From: a virus | Strand: one strand, 5' to 3' | DNA length: 55,951 nucleotides | IMG/VR virus record: IMGVR_UViG_3300017963_000311 | Span: 1-55,951 of that record | Shown here: positions 35,468 to 44,304 of the stretch, piece by piece | How the letters are laid out: every line of letters begins with the position of its first letter | Position numbering within the stretch: position 1 is the stretch's first letter | Translations under genes and position numbers: made by a program | The notes under the pieces: generated by a model | Databases searched by the model: none | Told to the model about the DNA's origin: nothing | Seen by the model: only the letters and a program-made list of their open reading frames with translations

Positions 35468-36834
35468 ATAAACCTCACATGCGCTAGTCCGGAGTCTATG
35501 TATGCTTTATCCAGCAACGAATCAAACAGCTCACGGTTGTTCTCTAATTCGGATATGAGCTTTCCCTTGCCGTGGATATTCTTTCCCAGGACTTTGTAGT
35601 GCCCAGACCCGTCCCCTTCAATTAATCCAAGTTTTCTGGACAGATCAATTAAGTCCGTTACAACATCCGCTTCCAATGGAGAGAAATACAGATTGAACGC
35701 GCCTTTGGCCTTTTCTCTCGCTCCTCCTTTAGCTTTTCTTATCTCCCAGTTTATCTCCTTTCCGATTATTTCATCGCTCTTCATTTTTATGAACGGGCCG
35801 GGATGCATGCTCACGCGAATGTGATACAGATGGTTAAGCATCCTCGCTCCGGTAGCATCATACGGGCGACCCATTACTTTGCCAGTTGTTCTTATTTTCG
35901 CCCTAACCTGTCTGATGCAATAAATCGTTGTCTCGTTTATCTCTACAGCTGGGTAGAGACCCTTCCAGTCAGAGCATTTTCCGCAGGTGTAATGGTACTT
36001 CCCTTCGTTTGAATTGATAACTTTTTTAGATACGGGAAGATGCCCACATTTTGGGCATCTGTAGACAGGTCCCAAAGAATCTAAGATTTTCTTTCCCCAT
36101 CTAGTCTGTAGCATGGAGGAAGACGCTATTTGGGGAATCTCATCCAAATCAGATGTTTCCTCTTGAGCCGTTATCATCGCATCCCAGGAATCTATACCTA
36201 TCATTTGGTAGATATTGGTACTGGCTGCTTTGACTAATCCATCTAAGACACTCTCCGTATCACTGTCAAAAATGTGGAAAGCCCCGACTTTTTCGCAGCT
36301 TATTGCCTCCTTAATTTCTTCCTTTGTTAGAGGGGGCTCGCCTCTTCTCTTTCTGGCCCTTTGTGATACAGCCACGTCATATTCGGACATCGAAATCTTG
36401 CATCCACATTGTTGGGCAAACTGTTTATCGACAAATGATTCGAAACAGGCCATCCCCAAACATGACTTATCTCCATATCTTCTCTGTATCTCAGCGAAGT
36501 GCTTATAAAGCAGAAAGTTCTTCCCGATACCTTCAGGGCCGTCAAATTGATGAACCTTTCCTGCGATGAGACCTCCACCAGCGGCTATATCCAAACTCGG
36601 TATGCCGCTTGGTCTGCGGAGATCACTTACATCCCAGGCGTTGTTGGCTGACCTAACGACTGGCCCATAATCACCGTACCTCATATTTATGTCGCGGATG
36701 ACCTCGTCCGGAGTCGGTTTGGGGAACTTATTCCAGGTACTAGGGTCTCTTACTTCGTAAGCTTCCTCAGCAGTTTCAGTCTTAGGCTCTTTAGGTTTCT
36801 TGGTTGGTTGCTTTTTCGACTTAGTCTTTCTCAT
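35464..36834 (-). CDS. RecA/UvsX-like recombinase with zinc-ribbon insertion
   Basis: ATG 36834 was chosen because GAGGAG lies four bases before it; the upstream in-frame ATG 36873 has no SD. The 456-residue product has 'GIPSLDIAAGGGLIAGKVHQ', Walker A 'GPEGIGKN' (99-106) and Walker B 'YQMIGIDSWD' (D215). The last Walker A residue is N where RecA has T or S. A four-cysteine ribbon (260, 263, 284, 287) is inserted after 'RWGKKILDSLG', a region that in RecA leads into the DNA-binding loops. It should drive strand exchange or replication restart. The C-terminus (about 340-456) is specific to this protein. Confidence 0.75.
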   Translation of the reverse strand: MRKTKSKKQPTKKPKEPKTETAEEAYEVRDPSTWNKFPKPTPDEVIRDINMRYGDYGPVVRSANNAWDVSDLRRPSGIPSLDIAAGGGLIAGKVHQFDGPEGIGKNFLLYKHFAEIQRRYGDKSCLGMACFESFVDKQFAQQCGCKISMSEYDVAVSQRARKRRGEPPLTKEEIKEAISCEKVGAFHIFDSDTESVLDGLVKAASTNIYQMIGIDSWDAMITAQEETSDLDEIPQIASSSMLQTRWGKKILDSLGPVYRCPKCGHLPVSKKVINSNEGKYHYTCGKCSDWKGLYPAVEINETTIYCIRQVRAKIRTTGKVMGRPYDATGARMLNHLYHIRVSMHPGPFIKMKSDEIIGKEINWEIRKAKGGAREKAKGAFNLYFSPLEADVVTDLIDLSRKLGLIEGDGSGHYKVLGKNIHGKGKLISELENNRELFDSLLDKAYIDSGLAHVRFI

Positions 36835-36982
36835 CCGTCTCCTCAAAAGGTTCTGTGCCTTTATCTGGGTCATAAGGGACGTTTATTTTCGGGTTATTGT
36901 ATGGTTTTCGTTCTTCTCCTTTTTTGGAAATCTTCTCTCTTTCCACCTTATCTGGGTCTATCTTCACGCCATATTTTTCCAT
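36821..36982 (-). CDS. Small MEKYG...GTEPFE protein
   Basis: This is a 53-residue, very charged protein. ATG 36982 was chosen because GGAGACACA precedes it. The 'MEKYGV' start and 'GTEPFE' end recall short phage zinc-ribbon proteins that carry CxxC pairs between these ends; this copy has no cysteine at all. It overlaps the RecA-like start by 14 bases and follows the polymerase stop by 11. The family recollection is from memory and should be taken as tentative. Confidence 0.6.
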   Translation of the reverse strand: MEKYGVKIDPDKVEREKISKKGEERKPYNNPKINVPYDPDKGTEPFEETDEKD

Positions 36983-36993
36983 TGTGTCTCCTT

Positions 36994-39000
36994 CTAATGG
37001 GCTTGAGCCCACGATTCTCCTCGTCCCACGTCAACATCTAGCGGGACAGATAATTCTCTGAAGTTAAGTCCTAGTCTCTCTGGTATATCTTGAAGCGGTC
37101 TAGACATTATGTTTTTAATTCTTCCGCATGCTTCATCTAGATTCTCATTAGGAATCTCAAAGAGGATTTCATCGTGGACTTGCAGAAGTTGCTCTACTCC
37201 AAGATTTTTTAATCCACTATCATTTTCTGTGAGGATTTGGGCCAATTTTGCTATTTCTGCCGCCGTTCCTTGAATTCTGGAATTCACATCCTGACGTAGA
37301 GCTCTAGAGGCCAGAGGACCAGGTCTCTCTGGTAACATTTCTCTTGTCTTGTAATCGTATTGAGGTTCAAGCCAATCAGAATCAGCATCAACCAATCTGC
37401 GCAATCTGCCTAGCAGTGTATCAACCTGGAGTTCGTATCTGCATCTTCTGTGCGTCTCTTCTATGAATTCCTGGACCTGCGGGAAAGGTTCGAAGAACTT
37501 CATTTTCCTGATACCGGCTTCTTCCCTGCTTATGCCTAGTTTTTTAGCTAGTGCATCGTCACCTTGTCCGTACACGATTCCAAAACCGATGGTCTTAGAA
37601 TCCTGGCGATAGCCAACTATTCTAGGCACCCATTCAGGCCATTCAAGCTTGTCTATCTTCAGCCCTGACAGTCTCTTCTTCTCATTCTGAGCCTCTATTA
37701 TTTTCTCGTAGGGAGTGTCGTACATAAGACTCGCGGTTCCACTGTGTATATCCCATCCCTTTCTGATAACGTTTCTCATGTTCTCGTCCCCAGAAAGGTC
37801 AGCAAGAATCCGCATTTCTAATTGTTCGTAATCAGCTGCTACTAGTGTGTATCCAGGTCTTGGGATGAAAGCTCCTCGTATAACCCAAATATCATCAGCA
37901 GGCCTCTTGAGATTTTGAAGATTAGGGTCCTTCGAGGACGTTCTTCCAGTAACAGCAATATGCTGCTGGATTTTGGTGTGGATGCGACAGTTCTTGTCCT
38001 GTCTGGACAGCATACCGTCTACGTACGTACCTATTATTTTAGCCAGTTCCCTGTGTTTCAGAAGAATCTTGGAACACTCACATCCTTCTTTGGCCCATAT
38101 CTTTAGCACATTCACGTCGACAGACGGCTGTCTGTTTCCGCTTTCTCCTCCAGATGTCCACTTCAAAGGCTTGTGCCCGAGCCTGTTAATAAATACATCA
38201 ATCAGCTGTTTCGGTGATTGTAGATTTACCTCCTTTCCGGCTTTCTTAGCGAACATGTGTTCTAGCTTTCGCATCTCTTTTTCTATCGGAACTCGAATCC
38301 ATTTTAAGTACCAACTCTCTACTCTCACCCCCCTTCGGATGTTGTGGTAGAGAACTTTTGTATAGGGAGCCTCAATTCCCACAAAATAGTCCCACAAGGT
38401 TATTCCTGTCCTGAGTTTTGTGGATTCGAGTTTCTGTCGCAGAAACTTATGAACGGCTAGGGATGCGAATGCGTCGAGTGAGGCATAGTCTATAGCTTTA
38501 TCAGGTTCAGTATCCATTATTCGGAGAAGTGTATCCTGATAAGTCTCTTTCCCTCTTTTCTTGAAGACGGACTTGAACTCATTCATGTTCAGACTGAGGT
38601 GGTCTTTTGCCGTCTCTTTTAAACCATGCCTTCCAGTACGATTCTCGTCATATAACGCATCCATTACTAAAGTACAGTGAATCTGACCAGCAAGCAGCGG
38701 AACCCCAGAGTTCGCCATCATGCAGTTGTCAAAATTCGCATTTGTCATTGCCCATGTAATGGACGGGTCATTGCCTAGCTCCTCTTTGAGAATTCTGAGC
38801 ATCCGTCTGGACAGGCAATACCTCTTATTAAGACTAGGACAGAGACTCCAGAAAAGGACACTGTCTGTCATCCAGTTATCCTTTCCTGTTGTCTCTGTAT
38901 CGATGCCGCACTCTTTCGTATCCCTTATCTCTCTGCAGATTTGCTGCATTCTGTATGGGTCATCTACCCATTCTGGTAAGGGAACGTCTTTATGAAGCAT
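36994..39000 (-). CDS. polA: Family A DNA polymerase with proofreading domain
   Basis: This is a 668-residue protein. The exonuclease domain has 'GIDTETTG' (D34, E36), 'NANFDN' (D91) and 'YASLDA' (Y172, D176), a complete DEDDy set. The polymerase domain has motif A 'VAADYEQLEMRILA' (D390), motif B 'RQDSKTIGFGIVYG' (R465, K469, F473, Y477) and motif C 'QVHDE' (607-611). The residue equivalent to E. coli Phe762 is F. There is no 5'-3' exonuclease domain, as in most phage Pol A enzymes. It is the replicative polymerase, acting with the DnaB-like helicase and DnaG-like primase upstream in the same block. The SD before ATG 39000 is weak (CGAG). Confidence 0.93.
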   Translation of the reverse strand: MLHKDVPLPEWVDDPYRMQQICREIRDTKECGIDTETTGKDNWMTDSVLFWSLCPSLNKRYCLSRRMLRILKEELGNDPSITWAMTNANFDNCMMANSGVPLLAGQIHCTLVMDALYDENRTGRHGLKETAKDHLSLNMNEFKSVFKKRGKETYQDTLLRIMDTEPDKAIDYASLDAFASLAVHKFLRQKLESTKLRTGITLWDYFVGIEAPYTKVLYHNIRRGVRVESWYLKWIRVPIEKEMRKLEHMFAKKAGKEVNLQSPKQLIDVFINRLGHKPLKWTSGGESGNRQPSVDVNVLKIWAKEGCECSKILLKHRELAKIIGTYVDGMLSRQDKNCRIHTKIQQHIAVTGRTSSKDPNLQNLKRPADDIWVIRGAFIPRPGYTLVAADYEQLEMRILADLSGDENMRNVIRKGWDIHSGTASLMYDTPYEKIIEAQNEKKRLSGLKIDKLEWPEWVPRIVGYRQDSKTIGFGIVYGQGDDALAKKLGISREEAGIRKMKFFEPFPQVQEFIEETHRRCRYELQVDTLLGRLRRLVDADSDWLEPQYDYKTREMLPERPGPLASRALRQDVNSRIQGTAAEIAKLAQILTENDSGLKNLGVEQLLQVHDEILFEIPNENLDEACGRIKNIMSRPLQDIPERLGLNFRELSVPLDVDVGRGESWAQAH

Positions 39001-39002
39001 GT

Positions 39003-40142
39003 TTAATACTCGATGTCATCGTCATCGTATTCAACAGTTTCATCCTCATCTCTTACATAATCTGCGGTATCCCTTCTTTCTCCCGCCCACGGGTCCTTTA
39101 CCTTCAACATCTTCAATTGATAATCAATAGGGTCTCCGCAGAACGCTCTGTGAAGGTTGTCTTCGTGCTTATCTAATAGAGGAAGAACGCGCTCGTCAGG
39201 TTCCTGGACATAATATCTGCTGATGTGTATCTGAGATTGGGTGGCTTCACCGGTTTTGTATACCTCGAAGTCCACATCCCAAATTTGGACAGATTCGGCC
39301 TTATCACATTTGTCACAGAATTTGACAGGCATCAGCTCTACTACGTTCTTGCATTTTGGGCAGTCGTAGAATTCTGTCACGATGTTATAGATTTCCTCGT
39401 TAGATAATTCTTCTGAAGACTCGTCAGTAAGGTCCAGGGCTTCATACCCGCATTCCGGGCATTCGTAAACTGGGATTTCTATTCTTCCTCCACACGTACA
39501 CTCGCGTTCAACTTCAGAGAGGGCAGCCGTAACTTGGTCGTAGTGCATGGGACCGAGACTCCAATGAAGAATCTGGCCGAATACCTTGTCGTACTTTTTA
39601 AGATTCGCTCTTCCAATATCCTTTATTGCAGTGGCCTTGTTGACGAGATGGTAGATGACATCACCGGCTTTATGATCTTTAGTGTTTCTTGTGTATTTTA
39701 CCGTCCTCCCGTTTTTCTCAAACTTCGGGATTTCGTAGTACCAATCATAATGAACGATGCTGAACGCTTTAGCATGTCTGACACTCGTGTTTTTGCTTCC
39801 ATCCTCAATCATGTAACAGGACACGCACTTACCTTCAGAATAGAGCTCGCCGTCAGTATCTCTCTTCCATATTCTTGAGCACACATGTCCTTTCTTGACC
39901 GTGGCGTTGAAGTGGTCTGCGTATTCGAAGTAGGGGACCGACGCCTTGTCGTATCCGACGTAATTTCCAGGTATCAGTCTTATAAGAGCAGGCTTTACAC
40001 TTCCTATAGGAGGGTTAAACCTCTTCCCGAATCTTATGTTCAACCACGGTTTGTTCTGTTGCTTGGCTTTGGTTCTAGCAGCCTGATTTCTCATGCGATG
40101 ACCAGCATCTTTGTGCTTCCGTCTTGCGTCTCTGTATCCCAT
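39003..40142 (-). CDS. Probable single-stranded DNA-binding protein with zinc ribbons
   Basis: This 379-residue protein has a basic N-terminus, a middle with several cysteine pairs ('ECTCGG', 'YECPECGYE', 'YDCPKCKN', 'FCDKCDK') and a strongly acidic tail ending 'EYDDDDIEY'. An acidic C-terminal tail, size and a place between primase and polymerase are typical of gp32-type ssDNA-binding proteins, and the aromatic-rich 'IVHYDWYYEIPKF' could stack on bases. No OB-fold match can be shown by eye, so the call is inference. GGAGAAGAA precedes the start, which lies 68 bases inside the primase gene. Confidence 0.6.
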   Translation of the reverse strand: MGYRDARRKHKDAGHRMRNQAARTKAKQQNKPWLNIRFGKRFNPPIGSVKPALIRLIPGNYVGYDKASVPYFEYADHFNATVKKGHVCSRIWKRDTDGELYSEGKCVSCYMIEDGSKNTSVRHAKAFSIVHYDWYYEIPKFEKNGRTVKYTRNTKDHKAGDVIYHLVNKATAIKDIGRANLKKYDKVFGQILHWSLGPMHYDQVTAALSEVERECTCGGRIEIPVYECPECGYEALDLTDESSEELSNEEIYNIVTEFYDCPKCKNVVELMPVKFCDKCDKAESVQIWDVDFEVYKTGEATQSQIHISRYYVQEPDERVLPLLDKHEDNLHRAFCGDPIDYQLKMLKVKDPWAGERRDTADYVRDEDETVEYDDDDIEY

Positions 40143-41136
40143 TTCTTCTCCATTTAGAAAATGGTTGTGCTGATTCTACAACACCAATTAGCTCATTTTT
40201 GTTCAAGCTATCCGGTTGCTCGTCTCCAATACAACGAGTTGGATACGTGCACACCCTCACTCTATTAGACCTTCTAAGTCTTAATCCGGCATCCATTACA
40301 CCTTTTCTGGCGGAGTCCGTATTATCTAGAAATATCAATATCTCCGCATCTAGTCTCTGAAGTAGCATTTGTTGGGTACTAGAGAGATAGGTCCCCATTA
40401 TGGCGACCGTGTCCTTGAATCCATTCTGAATCATCCATAGAGCGGCCTTGTATCCTTCAACGACAACCACCCTACCTACTTCGACATTCCTTCTGAAGGA
40501 TAGGGGGTAGATGTTATGCATGTTCCATAGATGATGCCTCTTCTCGAATCTGTGATTGGCGTAGGCTTCGTTAAATATCGCCAAGTCATTCCCTGTATAG
40601 TTCTTGTATCTCGGGGATTCGTCTATGACTGTCCTCCCAGCTATTCCGACTAGCAGCCCGAGATGATTTCTTATAGGAAACGTTATCCTTAGATTCTGCT
40701 TGTCGAACCCAACATCGTACTTTTTAAGTACTTGGATATCAAATCCCGCATCCAGTAGAACTTTCGGGCAATAATCGAAGATACCGAGAATGGCCTCACT
40801 CAATATCATTTGATCCCTAAACGGGTCCCTGATATCTGCCATCCTCTTCCTGTCCCCTCTTTTTTCAATCTGAGAGGACATGGACTTCATGACTGATTCT
40901 CGGAGTCTTCTGGGGGCTTTCACCTCCTTCAGAAAAGTGAACAAAGAACCCTTTGTCTGACACGAATGACAGATGAATAGACCGTTCATAAGGGACATAT
41001 AGAACGCGCCTTCACTAGACTCCGAATGGAATGGACACGCTCCGTAGATGTTCTTTCCGTCTGACGACCTTTTCCACCATTTCAAATATTTGTTTGCTAG
41101 TTCTTCGACAACATCAGATACATCATCCATATCCAT
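40075..41136 (-). CDS. DnaG-type primase
   Basis: This 353-residue protein has a CHC2 zinc finger with C34, H37, C56 and C59 ('CPFHSES', 'FICHSCQTKG') and a TOPRIM domain with 'VVVVEGYKAAL' (E227) and 'LIFLDNTDSARKG' (D271, D274). The usual DnaG 'DxDxAG' is therefore altered to D-x-x-D. The C-terminal part is short and lacks a clear helicase-interaction domain. It makes RNA primers for the polymerase two genes downstream. AAAGGA precedes the start, and the stop of the DnaB-like gene overlaps by 14 bases. Confidence 0.88.
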   Translation of the reverse strand: MDMDDVSDVVEELANKYLKWWKRSSDGKNIYGACPFHSESSEGAFYMSLMNGLFICHSCQTKGSLFTFLKEVKAPRRLRESVMKSMSSQIEKRGDRKRMADIRDPFRDQMILSEAILGIFDYCPKVLLDAGFDIQVLKKYDVGFDKQNLRITFPIRNHLGLLVGIAGRTVIDESPRYKNYTGNDLAIFNEAYANHRFEKRHHLWNMHNIYPLSFRRNVEVGRVVVVEGYKAALWMIQNGFKDTVAIMGTYLSSTQQMLLQRLDAEILIFLDNTDSARKGVMDAGLRLRRSNRVRVCTYPTRCIGDEQPDSLNKNELIGVVESAQPFSKWRRNGIQRRKTEAQRCWSSHEKSGC

Positions 41137-42589
41137 CTTTCCTTTTCTGAAAAGAGTCAGTTTTTAGATGACGTCTTTTGTTTATCTCGTTCGCCGCCTC
41201 CTGTTCTTCTTTGGCCATGGCTTCTGCTTCTGCTTTGAAAACAGCCTGTAGTTGGATAGTTGAGCGATAGGCTTTAATCAAATTAAATCTGGTAGCGGGC
41301 TCGACATCTAACAGTATCCCAGGAAATTTAAATTGCCTGGCACCGGTCACGACCAAAGTAAGATGAAGAGAGCCGTCTGGTTGCTCGAGAAGAACGGTTC
41401 TAAAGACTTCATCGGCATACTGCCCGAATGCATCTGAGAATGCCAATTCAGACATCGAGGTTCCTTTTGTTTCATCTCCTTTCCTGTTTGCTTGGGTAGA
41501 TACTACAATCGGTATCTTCTTGGATTTAGCCTGCTCTTTGAGGGTCCCACATACGTATCTTATTTGTTCGTGGTGTGCTTTTTTGGACATACTATCCGCG
41601 GCAGTGTAAATGGAATCAGCTAAAACGATGTCAGGGTCGTATTCGTCGATTTTCGATATAAGACAGGACATCCTAGCGCTGAGGGATGTTCCGCTATCAG
41701 CCGCACTAGTGAATAGTATTCCGGCATTCTTTCCCTTCTTTCTCAGTCTCTTTTCTTCGCGATTTAGGGACCTGAGTACGTATAGATAGTCTTCCTCATC
41801 ATCCTGCGATAGCTTTCCGCTCAATACCTGCTCATAACTAACTCTAGCTATCCTGGCTGCCGTTCTCTCCATCAATTCCAGATGACCCATCTCCCCACTA
41901 AAGAATAAGCACTTGCAATTCTGTCTGGAGTAGCATTCATCTAGGATGTCTACCAAAATCCAAGTCTTCATCGATTTCGGTCTTCCGTAGACTACCGTCA
42001 GATGTTCTCTTTGGATGCCTCTCGTCGCCTCATTCATCGGATGCTTATGAGAACCATTAGGATTCAACTTAGGTCTTCCGTTATCATCCATATACCCCCA
42101 TCCTTTCGGATAAGGCAGGCCTATCAATCCTCCAACTTCTTTTGCAAACAGATATCTCCTCTCCAGCTCGTCTCCAGAGGCAGCAAAAAATTTATCATCG
42201 ATACCGTTAGAAGATCTTAGGTTTCTAAGCCCTTCCATTAGCCCGTTTAAGGCTACATCCGGGTCTTGTAGATCTGAGGATGCGTCTTCTATGATTTCTT
42301 CAATCTTCCTTCTCTTCCAAGATTGAATCAGCTCTTTGCACAGTGCTTTTACGGTAAGTCTTCCTGGATGAGGCATCTCCAAGGCGGGATGATTTTCTTC
42401 GATTATGTCTAGCGTAGGAACTAGATTTCTCGTGTCTCTGCCGTTGTAGTAAGAAAGTATATCCTCGAATACCAATCTCGCTTCACTAGAACCAAATTTT
42501 GAGGCGTCTATTCCATAATTCAATACAGTTTTCAGGTCTCCCGTCTCTATTATTTTGCTTAGTAATTGAAATTCTATGTTAGCGGCCAT
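41123..42589 (-). CDS. dnaB: DnaB-like replicative helicase
   Basis: This is a 488-residue protein. The N-terminal 130 residues have the DnaB collar pattern ('EFQLLSKIIETGDLKTVLNYG'-like helices). The RecA-like core has Walker A 'GRPKSMKT' (202-209), 'CLFFSGEMGHLELMER' for the H1a region, Walker B 'DIVLADSIY' (D325) and 'IPIVVSTQANRKG' followed by 'SDAFGQYADEV', the normal DnaB order. It should unwind DNA at the fork. AAGG lies six bases before ATG 42589. A 12-codon frame with a stronger SD overlaps this start. Confidence 0.88.
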   Translation of the reverse strand: MAANIEFQLLSKIIETGDLKTVLNYGIDASKFGSSEARLVFEDILSYYNGRDTRNLVPTLDIIEENHPALEMPHPGRLTVKALCKELIQSWKRRKIEEIIEDASSDLQDPDVALNGLMEGLRNLRSSNGIDDKFFAASGDELERRYLFAKEVGGLIGLPYPKGWGYMDDNGRPKLNPNGSHKHPMNEATRGIQREHLTVVYGRPKSMKTWILVDILDECYSRQNCKCLFFSGEMGHLELMERTAARIARVSYEQVLSGKLSQDDEEDYLYVLRSLNREEKRLRKKGKNAGILFTSAADSGTSLSARMSCLISKIDEYDPDIVLADSIYTAADSMSKKAHHEQIRYVCGTLKEQAKSKKIPIVVSTQANRKGDETKGTSMSELAFSDAFGQYADEVFRTVLLEQPDGSLHLTLVVTGARQFKFPGILLDVEPATRFNLIKAYRSTIQLQAVFKAEAEAMAKEEQEAANEINKRRHLKTDSFQKRKDGYG

Positions 42590-42612
42590 GTAATACCTTC
42601 GAGATTCAGCAT
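42574..42612 (-). CDS. Possible 12-codon leader peptide overlapping dnaB start
   Basis: GGAGG at 42617-42621 stands four bases before an ATG at 42612 that opens a 12-codon frame, stopping at TAG inside the sixth codon of the helicase gene. It is in a different frame. If translated, it could couple or limit helicase translation. Evidence is only the SD and the overlap. Confidence 0.3.
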   Translation of the reverse strand: MLNLEGITWPLT

Positions 42613-42625
42613 GATTCCTCCGATA

Positions 42626-42649
42626 GAGGTCCCTCTTCCGAAGGACCTC
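42626..42649 (-). promoter_or_regulatory. Hairpin between DUF932 gene and dnaB
   Basis: GAGGTCC and GGACCTC pair around a 10-base loop, just upstream of the leader frame and helicase gene. There is no T tract, so it is more likely an RNA processing or attenuating structure than a terminator. This 72-base gap is the longest within the replication block. Confidence 0.4.
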
Positions 42650-42661
42650 CGTGAGATGGTC

Positions 42662-43741
42662 TTATGCAGCTCTGAGATATTTGGAGGCCATAGCCTCTAT
42701 TTCGTAGATCTTCTCGACATTTTCAGATTGTTGAGAGGCTCTGCTAATGGCTTGCAGGACCCCAAATTTCGTCGGGTCTGGTTCCTCTTTGTAGGCATCG
42801 ATAGCGTGTTGAGTTAAGAGCTTGGTTTGTTTCTGAGCGCCCATGAACTTCCTGATTTCTTCCTCAGGGTCTTCTACTGTCAGATTTTTCAGCCCCCTTA
42901 TTCTGAGGTATGTCTCCTCTATTCTCCTGTCTAGAAGAGACATACCAGCTTCCAGATAATCTTCGATATCACTGACATCTTTCGGTCTGTGCGTTAAATA
43001 CACCAACCTATCGCTCTTTTCTGTGACAATTAACCCGTTGAGGCAGACTAGTCTAAGAAAACTGATACTGACGGTCAACGCCGAACATCCCACTTCCGAG
43101 TTTCTGATATGATATCCAGGAAAGACCCAGTCCTTCTTCTTGCTATAGTCCTTGTTGAGGTTCCTGGGGTCTAGAATTGCGGTGTAATTCGATGTCCGGT
43201 CGCCGTTTTCTAATCTTCCGAACCTGTTTGATATGAAATAGTGATCACTTGCCGAGCTTGGCAATTTCTCAAGAACTTCGAGATCGTCAATCGGAGCATA
43301 CTTTTTCCCTACAAACGCTCTGATTTCTCCGTTGGTACCGTTGACACAACGCGACGCATTGTGTTTAGTCCATTTCCACGCCCTAATTTTCTGCTCGACG
43401 GATCTCATTTTCATTCTAGTGGACAGCTCATCAACTGCTCTTTCTGGACCTATGTCATTGAACCATCTGTCCCATGTGAATCCGAACATCTTTCCGATTT
43501 GTTCTTTCGCTAATGGACTCATGGATAGCAATGAAGTAGTGGGAGTAGAGACAACAACATCATTGTTATCCATATCCGCCACTAAGGACAAGTCGGAGAT
43601 ATCCACGACCTCGTCTTCGAGATACGAATCTCTTATCGCGGCCACACTTTCTAGGACATCATCATATTTGGATATCTTCCTCGCTTTCTTCAGCAATTCC
43701 AGAGGGCTCTTTGAGCCCGACTTCTTCTGTTTCTCCTCCAT
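42662..43741 (-). CDS. DUF932 phage protein
   Basis: This 359-residue protein has the DUF932 signature: 'GKKYAPIDDLEVLEKL', 'GYHIRNSEVGCSALTVSISF', 'RLVCLNGLIV' and the late 'FGVLQAISRASQQ'. These proteins are common in phages and plasmids near replication genes, and their activity is unknown. The N-terminal 70 residues are charged and probably disordered. GGAGG precedes the start, which lies 80 bases inside the upstream gene. Its place directly before the DnaB-like helicase suggests a replication-associated task. Confidence 0.8.
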   Translation of the reverse strand: MEEKQKKSGSKSPLELLKKARKISKYDDVLESVAAIRDSYLEDEVVDISDLSLVADMDNNDVVVSTPTTSLLSMSPLAKEQIGKMFGFTWDRWFNDIGPERAVDELSTRMKMRSVEQKIRAWKWTKHNASRCVNGTNGEIRAFVGKKYAPIDDLEVLEKLPSSASDHYFISNRFGRLENGDRTSNYTAILDPRNLNKDYSKKKDWVFPGYHIRNSEVGCSALTVSISFLRLVCLNGLIVTEKSDRLVYLTHRPKDVSDIEDYLEAGMSLLDRRIEETYLRIRGLKNLTVEDPEEEIRKFMGAQKQTKLLTQHAIDAYKEEPDPTKFGVLQAISRASQQSENVEKIYEIEAMASKYLRAA

Positions 43742-43982
43742 TTAATCCTCCTGATAAGAAATTAGCGGCATCGGATTCCATTCTACGTATCAGCTCTTTC
43801 AATAGAGCTACGGTATTCTTTTTCATAAATGTGGGGCCGTTTAAATCGACACCGCCGAGAGCTACTCCATTTTCGGTAACGTACTTGAAATTGGAAGCGA
43901 CCGAATATATCGGTCCAGCTATCTTAATAGTAACCTCCCCTAGTGCCACGCCCTCGAACACGAACGTTCTGCATCTGATCAT
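43662..43982 (-). CDS. Small hypothetical protein
   Basis: This 106-residue protein has a beta-strand N-terminal half with 'GEVTIKIAGPIYSVA' and 'VDLNGPTFMKKN', then a helix and an acidic, disordered tail. It is not recognised. Its stop lies 80 bases inside the DUF932 gene and its start 59 bases inside the previous gene, both unusually long overlaps. AAGGA precedes the ATG. Confidence 0.55.
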   Translation of the reverse strand: MIRCRTFVFEGVALGEVTIKIAGPIYSVASNFKYVTENGVALGGVDLNGPTFMKKNTVALLKELIRRMESDAANFLSGGLNGGETEEVGLKEPSGIAEESEEDIQI

Positions 43983-44304
43983 CTCCGTTTTCCTTTTTCT
44001 GCATACTTTCTTGTAGTTTTAGGCCGTTAGATAGCGAAAAATTATAGGCTAGCTTAGATGCCGTCAGGTTTGCTTTTTCGATTTGTTCGAAATCTTGGGC
44101 ACAACTCAGCGAGACTGAGCAAGTAGATTCGATTGTCTTGCCGTAGGAACCATCAGATACCCATTCCTTGAATCCGTGTGTAACGCACACAGAAGCTATG
44201 CCAGGTTCGACATCAACTTCGATAGTTTTTCTGGTTCTTCTGGTTCTTTTAGGCTTGTCTTTTGTGGACGCTTTCGCATCCACATTCGCTTTTCCCTTTA
44301 TCAT
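43924..44304 (-). CDS. Basic hypothetical protein
   Basis: This 126-residue protein has a lysine/arginine-rich start ('KDKPKRTRRTRK'), a central domain with three cysteines and an Arg/Gly-rich end ('RVRGRGTRGGYY') like RGG-type nucleic-acid-binding tails. It is not recognised. Its ATG shares a base with the preceding TGA (TGATG), so it is probably made by re-initiation; no strong SD is seen. Confidence 0.55.
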   Translation of the reverse strand: MIKGKANVDAKASTKDKPKRTRRTRKTIEVDVEPGIASVCVTHGFKEWVSDGSYGKTIESTCSVSLSCAQDFEQIEKANLTASKLAYNFSLSNGLKLQESMQKKENGDDQMQNVRVRGRGTRGGYY

